DNA of 16,771 bases. It comes from JAZDLX01 sp964538455. GTDB lineage: Bacteria > Electryoneota > Electryoneia > Electryoneales > Electryoneaceae. The stretch lies in NCBI GenBank assembly GCA_964538455.1, contig CAZIDZ010000048.1:1-16771 (forward strand), given 5' to 3'. Shown here piece by piece: positions 7,571-13,525 of this stretch. The number at the start of each line of letters is the position of its first letter. Positions within the stretch are counted from its first letter, which is position 1. The translations under genes and the position numbers were made by a program. The notes under the pieces were generated by a model. The model saw only the letters and a program-made list of their open reading frames with translations. It did not search any database and had not been told where the DNA came from.

Positions 7571-8701
7571 TCACCAGCCGAATGAGAACTGTCCGATCCA
7601 CATATCTTCGGGGTCCTGACCCGGGTTGCTGCCCAGCTCGCGCGTGTAGTGGGCGACGTCGAGTTTGAAGAAGAGGAACCGTATCCCCAACCCTTCCGTC
7701 GGGTATCCCTGATGGAATCCGCCGCGCGCCGAGAGCAGGCCGCCGAGGATCGCGAATTCGGCGCCCATGTTGATCTTCTGCCAGAAACTCACTCCGGCCC
7801 GGTTGAATACATCGGTCACCTCGGCGCCCAGGTCGAGGCGGCGCAGCAGGAAGCCTTTGTCGATCAGATGGTACATCGCACCCAGTTTCAGATTGGGCTT
7901 GATCCACTCGCCGTCCATCGAGCCATACAGATCCTGGACAACCGCGGCCACGTCCATCGAGGGGCCGCCCGCCTGGCCGACATCGATCGTGTGCACCGCT
8001 CCCAGGTCGATTCCGTATCCAGTGACCGGCGTCGACGCTTCATCATAAGCGGTGTTTAAAAGGTCCGTGAAGTTCCCGGCGTCGGTGGCGCTGATCCGTT
8101 GGGTGGGCAGCTGATACCGATTGACGTAACGGAATGCGGCGCCGACCCCAATATCCTTCCGTCCGATCTCGATCGTCTTGCCAAGACCGGCGGCGACAAC
8201 CAGGTCCGTTGCACCGCGAATCCCCAGGGCGGGCACGAGCACACCCTGGTCGATCTTCGTCTGCGCGTTTATCGTCCCGTAGGCCGCCAGCCCGAAATTC
8301 TTGAACGACAGTCCGACAAACGGTGCGCCCTGGAACCCGAACCACTTGTTGTCAAACGCTTGACTGTCCCTCAGGAACTGTTCTTGCTGGTACGGGTCCA
8401 TGCTTTCGAATTGCTGAAAATCCTGCTGATGGTTGCTGACGAAATCTGTCAGCTCCAGGATGTCGTTGTCGCCGCCGACTGGAATGGTCACTTCAAACGC
8501 AAACGGTTGGCGTGTCAGCATCCCGGGGTTGTAGATCACCGTGTGCGCGTTGCTCGCGATCATCGTCGTCAGGCCGCCCATTCCCATCTGCGCGGCGTGA
8601 ATGTGCTGAGTGAAGCCCATGGGGACATACTGGGCCGAGGCGCTCCCCGCGCCGAATACTGCGAGGAGGCCGGTAACGAGAATCACTTTCATGCTCTTCA
8701 T
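7571..8701 (-). CDS. Outer-membrane beta-barrel protein, PorV/FadL/TraF-like
   Basis: 376 residues with a Sec signal peptide (MKSMKVILVTGLLAVFGAGSASAQ). The mature N-terminus carries AAQMGMGGLTTMIASNAHTV then YNPGML (about 57-62), the signature near the first strand of PorV/FadL-like barrels. Alternating amphipathic strands follow, and the chain ends in FSFGW, an aromatic C-terminal beta-signal as needed by the BAM machinery. A typical role would be transport of hydrophobic or other small solutes, or a structural barrel; the substrate is unknown. ATG 8701 is supported by GAGGAG about eight bases upstream. It lies 15 bases downstream of the lipoprotein gene and shares its operon and the terminator at 7494-7524. 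Confidence 0.8.
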   Translation of the reverse strand: MKSMKVILVTGLLAVFGAGSASAQYVPMGFTQHIHAAQMGMGGLTTMIASNAHTVIYNPGMLTRQPFAFEVTIPVGGDNDILELTDFVSNHQQDFQQFESMDPYQQEQFLRDSQAFDNKWFGFQGAPFVGLSFKNFGLAAYGTINAQTKIDQGVLVPALGIRGATDLVVAAGLGKTIEIGRKDIGVGAAFRYVNRYQLPTQRISATDAGNFTDLLNTAYDEASTPVTGYGIDLGAVHTIDVGQAGGPSMDVAAVVQDLYGSMDGEWIKPNLKLGAMYHLIDKGFLLRRLDLGAEVTDVFNRAGVSFWQKINMGAEFAILGGLLSARGGFHQGYPTEGLGIRFLFFKLDVAHYTRELGSNPGQDPEDMWIGQFSFGW

Positions 8702-8716
8702 CGTCCGTCTCCTCGC

Positions 8717-9517
8717 TTAAGGATTGAGCAGGTTGCTGTAGTCGACGACTCCGCTGATCAGGCCTGAGATAACATCGCCCAGGTTTTCCGTGTCGATGCC
8801 CGTGCTCAGTGAATCGCCGGTGATATCGCTGATCAGACCGACCAGCACATCGCTGCTCTCGCCAATCACATCCACCGCGGCGTTGAGCATCGCCTCGGGG
8901 TCCTGGTTTGGGTCCGTCAACATGCTCGTCCAGGCGTCCGGATCGAAGGTCAGATCGCCGCTGGGATTGAAGAACGCCGCGAGGTTGATGTCCTGGCTGT
9001 TGATCATGCCGTCGGCGTTGGTGTCGCGGAAAAGCAGGATGCCCTGCACCGCCAGCGTGCCCGTGTAATCCAGCGCGATCGCGCTGCCGTCCAGCTCAGC
9101 GCTCCACGCATCGCCGTCGTTGATAAGTTTCAGGTGTTCGTTGGCTTTGATCAGGCCGGTGTAAAGGCCGTTGACTCTCTCGATGGGATCGCCCATGAAC
9201 GGCAGCATGTTGTTCCCGCCCGTTTGCGTCTGGAAGCCGGACAGCTCGGTCATGATGCCGATCGAAGTGTACCCGCTTTGGCGAACGTACGCTTTCGCCA
9301 GGCCCCAGTGCGCCCGCGCATCCGTCGGATCTTCATCGACTGCTTTCTGGAAATTTTCGATGGCGGTGGCGTAGTCGCCATCCTGGAGTGCGGCTCGACC
9401 ATCTGCGATATAGTCGGCCGCGGATTCGCTGGGCGCGAAGGATTCGAAGATATTACACCCTATCGATACGAATCCCACCGCCAGGACCGCCACGACCAAC
9501 CGGGTCCAACGGTTCAT
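8717..9517 (-). CDS. TPR lipoprotein with an EF-hand-like calcium loop
   Basis: 266 residues. Signal sequence MNRWTRLVVAVLAVGFVSIGC gives a lipobox-type cleavage before C21. Residues about 32-66 (YIADGRAALQDGDYATAIEN and following) form a single tetratricopeptide helix pair. Residues 165-176 (DTNADGMINSQD) fit the DxNxDGxIxxxD calcium loop of EF-hands and dockerins. The C-terminal third is Asp/Gly/Ser-rich with repeated V/I-GLISDI-like segments. The ribosome site GAGGAGG precedes ATG 9517. The function is not recognised; pairing with the barrel gene 15 bases downstream suggests a shared outer-membrane role. Confidence 0.75.
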   Translation of the reverse strand: MNRWTRLVVAVLAVGFVSIGCNIFESFAPSESAADYIADGRAALQDGDYATAIENFQKAVDEDPTDARAHWGLAKAYVRQSGYTSIGIMTELSGFQTQTGGNNMLPFMGDPIERVNGLYTGLIKANEHLKLINDGDAWSAELDGSAIALDYTGTLAVQGILLFRDTNADGMINSQDINLAAFFNPSGDLTFDPDAWTSMLTDPNQDPEAMLNAAVDVIGESSDVLVGLISDITGDSLSTGIDTENLGDVISGLISGVVDYSNLLNP

Positions 9518-9814
9518 CGTGTCCTCCTCAACGTTGGCTCCCCGCGAGGGAAGCGTGCTGTTTCGTGTTTTTTGTTGTCACTGAAATTATGAAACTTCTC
9601 GCCCAAAGGCCACAAACACATCCTGAAACAGCAAAAGTCATTCCCTTGGTCTCCCTAATATGAAGCCTTTGCCGCTCGGCGGAGGTGACCCGCAGCATTA
9701 CGATATAATTCCCGTTGACGTCCGTAGCTGTATAGTGATCAAACAATTGGGATTTTATTGGAGGCGAAACGTCCCATTACGATACAGGGAGCGATGGCTG
9801 CGGGCGGGTGGGCT
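9518..9814. other. Intergenic region between apaG and the lipoprotein gene
   Basis: About 300 bases without a supported gene. It holds the possible promoter at 9586-9615. A 72-codon minus-strand frame at 9528-9746 has no recognisable domain and no clear ribosome site; it could be a gene remnant but is not called. Confidence 0.5.
9586..9615 (-). promoter_or_regulatory. Possible sigma-70 promoter for the lipoprotein/OMP operon
   Basis: On the minus strand TTGTGG (9610-9615) is followed after 18 bases by CATAAT (9586-9591). The implied leader to ATG 9517 is about 60 bases. Confidence 0.3.
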
Positions 9815-10210
9815 TCAGATTTCTTCGCGGGCGACAAGGTAAAAGCGGCCGATCGTGACCTCAAATCGGTTTCCGTTCTCGTCCGACATCGTGTAGCTGC
9901 CTTCCATCGTCCCGAAATCCGTCGCCAGCGGGCAGAAAGAGGCGTAGGAGAAGGCTTCTCCAGGAGGAATCCAGGGCGTGAAACCGACCACACCGGACCC
10001 TCTGACCTCTTCGCGGTGTCCATCGCCGTCGATGATGATCCAGTGACGCGAGAGCAGTTGCACGCGCTGTTCGCTCTCGTTGGCGATTGTGACGCGGTAG
10101 GAGAACACGTAGCGGTCCCGTTCCGGCTCCGAGTGAAGCGGTTCGTACCGGGGTTGAACGTAGACACGGACGCCCGATGTCAGGGTTTCTGAGGTGGTGT
10201 TGTCGCCCAT
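9815..10210 (-). CDS. apaG: ApaG domain protein (DUF525)
   Basis: 131 residues, the normal ApaG length. The fibronectin-III-like fold is recognisable from RDRYVFSYRVTIANES, then VQLLSRHWIIIDGDGH, the glycine motif VRGSGVVGFTPWIPPGEAF (usually V.G.GVVG.QP..), and FCPLATDFGTMEGSYTM near the C-terminus. The molecular function is not settled; it is often discussed with ApaH and with metal or stress tolerance. It stands alone here, with no apaH or ksgA beside it. Repeat cluster 2 begins about 100 bases upstream of its start. Confidence 0.93.
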   Translation of the reverse strand: MGDNTTSETLTSGVRVYVQPRYEPLHSEPERDRYVFSYRVTIANESEQRVQLLSRHWIIIDGDGHREEVRGSGVVGFTPWIPPGEAFSYASFCPLATDFGTMEGSYTMSDENGNRFEVTIGRFYLVAREEI

Positions 10211-10305
10211 AAGCCCGTTTTGCTAGAAAACGAAGGTGCAAACTAACACGATTTCGCCGGGTTCGCCAGAATCCGCTCGAAAAATCCGGAGAAGGCGCAT
10301 CCGTT

Positions 10306-10369
10306 TGTCACTGTCCGGCTTGCCTGCCTGGCGAAGCGTGCGCGAAGACAGGACCGGGCAATCCAATCC
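10306..10369. repeat. GTCCGGCTTG...CCGGGCAATCC repeat, diverged copy
   Basis: GTCACTGTCCGGCTTGCCTG leads through an insert to GACCGGGCAATCCA. The ends match the compact form TCATTGCCCGGCTTGACCGGGCAATCCAG in the 109-bp array and the copy at 16533-16584. Confidence 0.55.
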
Positions 10370-10370
10370 T

Positions 10371-10407
10371 GAATGAACATGGGGCCCCGCTTTCGTGGGA
10401 ATAACAG
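10371..10407. repeat. Inverted copy of the TTCCCGC REP-like element
   Basis: GAATGAACATGGGGCCCCGC then TTTCGTGGGAATAACAG reads, on the minus strand, as TTATTCCCACGAAAGCGGGG...CATGTTCATTC. That is the same element type as 6994-7030 and 10437-10480 but in the opposite orientation. Confidence 0.5.
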
Positions 10408-10436
10408 AAGGTAGATATATTTGCATTCCTTTTGTC

Positions 10437-10480
10437 TGTCATTCCCGCGGGGTGTTGGGCGGGATCCATGTTGAAATTGA
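10437..10480. repeat. TCATTCCCGC palindromic repeat, copy 2
   Basis: Nearly identical to 6994-7036 (TGTCATTCCCGCGGGGTGTT, then GGGCGGGATCCATGTTGAA). It is followed closely by the two-tier hairpin, whereas copy 1 is separated from its two-tier hairpin by about 230 bases. Confidence 0.7.
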
Positions 10481-10494
10481 TTTCTTTGCGGCCG

Positions 10495-10540
10495 GGTGGC
10501 CCGGGATGTGGACTGCAGGTCCATTTCCCGGGTTTCATAT
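10495..10540. repeat. Two-tier hairpin of the GGTGGCCCG family, copy B
   Basis: Matches 7263-7308 at 44 of 46 positions. The inner stem reads GGACT-GCA-GGTCC, so one change weakens an inner pair. Confidence 0.75.
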
Positions 10541-10549
10541 CCGCAGTTA

Positions 10550-10898
10550 GTAGCCCGGGACCACCGCGTCTCGTACTGTCATTGCCCGGCTTGACCGGGC
10601 AATCCAGAGAGTAANNNNNNNNNNNNNNNNNNNNNNNNNNNNNNNNNNNNNNNNNNNNNNNNNNNNNNNNNNNNNNNNNNNNNNNNNNNNNNNNNNNNNN
10701 NNNNNNNNNNNNNNAAAAAGTGATAGGGTGGCCCGACCCTTCAGGGTCGGGTTTCAGTATGTAGCCCGGCACCACCGCGTCTCGTACTGTCATTGCCCGG
10801 CTTGACCGGGCAATCCAGAGAGTAAAAAGTGATAGGGTGGCCCGACCCTTCAGGGTCGGGTTTCAGTATGTAGCCCGGGACCACCGCGTCCCGGGTTT
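10550..10898. repeat. 109-bp tandem repeat array interrupted by an N gap
   Basis: The unit contains GTAGCCCGGNACCACCGCG, then a TCATTGCCCGG-CTTGA-CCGGGCAATCC hairpin, AGAGAGTAAAAAGTGATAGG, then a GGTGGCCCGACCC-TTCA-GGGTCGGG hairpin and TTTCAGTAT. It starts at 10550 (truncated by the gap), 10761 and 10870 (only the first part, ending in an intact CCCGGGAC/GTCCCGGG hairpin). The last two starts are 109 bp apart. The true copy number is unknown because of the gap. Confidence 0.85.
10615..10714. other. Assembly gap of 100 N
   Basis: Exactly 100 Ns, a conventional placeholder length. The flanks are the left and right parts of one repeat unit, so the gap was almost certainly caused by the tandem repeat. 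Confidence 0.97.
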
Positions 10899-10916
10899 CA
10901 GCTTATAACGCACCAC

Positions 10917-13412
10917 CTAGAAGAATGTCCCGACCACAATCAGTGCGAGCAACGCCATCCCGACAAACAGCGCGCCGAACCCGAACAGGTAAATCAGGAG
11001 GTGGCTCAAGCCGGTCATCGGCCGCACGCGGATTTTTTCCAGTTTCCCCTCGGCTTCAAGTTGTTCGCGCCACGCCGGACGCTCGGCGAACAGGTAATGT
11101 TCGCTCATCGAGCCGGAGAAGATTACCTCGTCGAAGGGGAAGTTCTCGGGCCGCAGGTGTTCGTTGAAGAAGTGGATGGTGAAGATGAAGCCGGTCGCCA
11201 GCAGCGCCTCTTCGCTGTGGATGATGTGTGCGGCGTTGATCGCCCAGCCCGGAAGGATCTTCGTGAAGAATTCCGGGAACCAGAGCGTTAGCCCCGAAAG
11301 GCCGATCACCGCCACGCCCCAGAAAACCGCCATGTAGTCGAACTTTTCCCAGTAGCTGTACCGCCCGAAACGCGGTTTCTGCGCGAGCCCCAGGAACCAG
11401 CCGATGTGCTGGATGAATTCGCGCACGTCCTTCGGCTGCGGGACAAGGCTGTTCTCGCCCCAGAACATCTCCGTGAACTTCAGTTTCTTGCGGATCAGCT
11501 TCAGCGCGAGATCGCCCAGGTGCAGCGCGAAATAGAGGAACGTGATCGACGCCCCGATGCGGTGCAGAATCGCCATCGTCCGCAGCGGGATCAGGTTCTC
11601 GGCAATCCAGCGCGACATCTCCGACTGGCTGTATTTCAATGGCAGCCCCGTCATCGCGAGCGTCAGGAAACTGATAATCACAAGTCCATGAAGAATCCGC
11701 TGGAATTTGCTGAAGCGGACGTACCTCCATTCGCTTTTGCGCTTCACCTGTTTGCCGTGGCGGATCCTGTCGTAGGTCGCGCGCGCCATCCAGAGGACCG
11801 TGTGCGTCCCGAAGATCGTCAGCGTGATCCCAAGCAGCCACACCATGAAGGTGTGGATCGCCTTCAGGATCGGGTTCTCCTTTTTCGTCATCGGGTCGTA
11901 ATGCTGCAGCATCGCGACGAAATTCTCGTTCGCGTCCTTGTGGCAGCGCCCGCAGGTTTTGACGATGTTCTGCCGCGAGATCGTCGATTCCGGATTGTCC
12001 TTCGGGAGAATCAGGTGGTTGTCATGGCAGCTGACGCACGTCGCGAACTTCTCCCCCTGGTACCCGAGCGCGTACATCTGCCCGTGGTAGGTAGAGAGAT
12101 AGCCGGAGACGACGTTCGGGTTCAGCTGGAATTTCATCGTAATCCTGGTGTTCGCGTGGCATGAGCTGCACAGGCTGATAATCGTCTGGCCGTTGAACCG
12201 GCTGCTGATCCGCTCGACGTTCTTCTCGCCGTGGCACGTCGTGCAGGTCGGCGCCTCCGTGTGACCCTTGCGGTAGGCGATCCCGTGCACCGAACGCTCG
12301 TAGTCCCGGTTCTCCTTCTTGTGGCAGTTCTTGCAACTCAGACGCTCCTTGACGACCTTCTGCGTCTCCGGGTCGGGCAGCGCCCAGTGGTAGAGGTGGC
12401 ATTTCGTGCAGTTGGCGACCCCGCCCTTGTCGTTGAAGATCATGATATTGCCGTGGGCGAGGTTCTCCTTCTTGTGGCGCTCCTCGCCGTGGCAGCGGTT
12501 GCACGTTTTCGGCAGCGTCTCCTTGAACACTGCGCTCGTCGCCCCTTCCATCTGCGTCTGGTGTCCCGTGTGGCAGGCCACACAGGTCATCAGCTTCGGG
12601 TCCGCGCCCGCCTTCCGATGGATCGTCGCCGCGTAACCGGGGTGACAGTTGTCGCAGGTCTTGTCCAGCTTGTCCACGAAGACGTTGCTCCGCGGATCGT
12701 CAATCGCGTAGATCGCGTGGGTGCTGTGGCAGTCGATGCAGATCGGCGCCTTCGTGTTCCCCTCTCGGACGCCCTCGTAGTGCTTGCTGTTGAGGTAGCT
12801 GTAGGCCTGCGCACGGTGGCAGGTGAGGCACACGTCCACCGTTTTCCGCCGCCAGTCCGCCGGCAGCATCTTCCCCCGCTGGGTTTTGTCGTGCGCGTCG
12901 TGGCAGCTCGTGCAGGAGACCTCCTCCTCGCCGTCCTTTCCCTTTGCGGCGTAGTGGACCGAGGACTCGAACTGCTTCCGCTGATCGTTGTGGCAGATGC
13001 CGCACACCTGGCGGGTGTCCGCGTGCCGGCTGATCTCGTGCGTCCCGTGGCACTGGGTGCAGTTGGGGATGTTCTTGAAACCGCGCGACTGCAAGTGCTG
13101 GTAGAATCCCACCATGTACTCCTGGACGGCGTCCTCATGGCAGTCGGCGCAGCTGACCCCGGGGAGGTTCGGGCTGTGAGGCCAATCCTCATTGCCCTGC
13201 AGAGCCGTGTGGCAGTCGATGCAGGCGAGGCCGTCGTGCACGGATTTGGCGATCATTCCGCTGTTCACGTACAGGGAAACCTCGAAGCCACCCTTCATCT
13301 TCTTCATCCCCGGGTCGTCGTGGCACATCTCGCACGTCGCGTCATCCTGCGCGTGCAGACCCGCGGGAGCCAGCATCAGAATGGTTAAAAACAGGTATGC
13401 TAATCGTCGCAT
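10917..13412 (-). CDS. Giant multiheme cytochrome c fused to a di-heme cytochrome b domain (17 CxxCH)
   Basis: 831 residues. A Sec signal (MRRLAYLFLTILMLAPAGLHA) is followed by a periplasmic domain (about 22-495) with 17 CxxCH heme c sites, the last at C487. Several are CxxCHxxH, and S-V-H or Y-H motifs precede them as likely distal ligands. The C-terminal part (about 510-831) has six membrane helices of the FdnI/HydC cytochrome b type. H575, H617, H631, H732 and H747 are candidate b-heme ligands and match the upstream paralogue in spacing. The architecture resembles Geobacter CbcL (multiheme c plus di-heme b) but with more c-hemes. It probably links the quinone pool to periplasmic electron carriers. 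ATG 13412 has AGGGAA upstream. It lies 113 bases after the 19-heme gene, so an operon is likely. A hairpin at 10874-10895 lies just past the stop. Confidence 0.92.
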   Translation of the reverse strand: MRRLAYLFLTILMLAPAGLHAQDDATCEMCHDDPGMKKMKGGFEVSLYVNSGMIAKSVHDGLACIDCHTALQGNEDWPHSPNLPGVSCADCHEDAVQEYMVGFYQHLQSRGFKNIPNCTQCHGTHEISRHADTRQVCGICHNDQRKQFESSVHYAAKGKDGEEEVSCTSCHDAHDKTQRGKMLPADWRRKTVDVCLTCHRAQAYSYLNSKHYEGVREGNTKAPICIDCHSTHAIYAIDDPRSNVFVDKLDKTCDNCHPGYAATIHRKAGADPKLMTCVACHTGHQTQMEGATSAVFKETLPKTCNRCHGEERHKKENLAHGNIMIFNDKGGVANCTKCHLYHWALPDPETQKVVKERLSCKNCHKKENRDYERSVHGIAYRKGHTEAPTCTTCHGEKNVERISSRFNGQTIISLCSSCHANTRITMKFQLNPNVVSGYLSTYHGQMYALGYQGEKFATCVSCHDNHLILPKDNPESTISRQNIVKTCGRCHKDANENFVAMLQHYDPMTKKENPILKAIHTFMVWLLGITLTIFGTHTVLWMARATYDRIRHGKQVKRKSEWRYVRFSKFQRILHGLVIISFLTLAMTGLPLKYSQSEMSRWIAENLIPLRTMAILHRIGASITFLYFALHLGDLALKLIRKKLKFTEMFWGENSLVPQPKDVREFIQHIGWFLGLAQKPRFGRYSYWEKFDYMAVFWGVAVIGLSGLTLWFPEFFTKILPGWAINAAHIIHSEEALLATGFIFTIHFFNEHLRPENFPFDEVIFSGSMSEHYLFAERPAWREQLEAEGKLEKIRVRPMTGLSHLLIYLFGFGALFVGMALLALIVVGTFF

Positions 13413-13525
13413 CGCGAATTCCCTGCACTGTCAAGTAGAACATTGCTTCAAACGCGGGCGCCTCACCGCTCCCCGGCGTTTCCGCTCCCCGAAAAGCCTA
13501 TCGCATTTTCATTAATTTTAATCGG

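Noticed and set aside
7302..7619. 105-codon plus frame with a repeated CSPGPPCPGESNHQPNE peptide
   Set aside because: The peptide repeat is just the translated 53-bp DNA repeat, and the frame runs into the 3' end of the opposite-strand OMP gene.
9528..9746. 72-codon minus-strand frame upstream of the lipoprotein gene
   Set aside because: No recognised domain, no clear ribosome site and the likely promoter of the lipoprotein gene lies inside it. A degraded gene fragment cannot be excluded.
10550..10898. Possible CRISPR array
   Set aside because: The 109-bp unit is repeated in full, including what would be spacers, and contains two internal hairpins. No cas gene is nearby. It is a tandem repeat.
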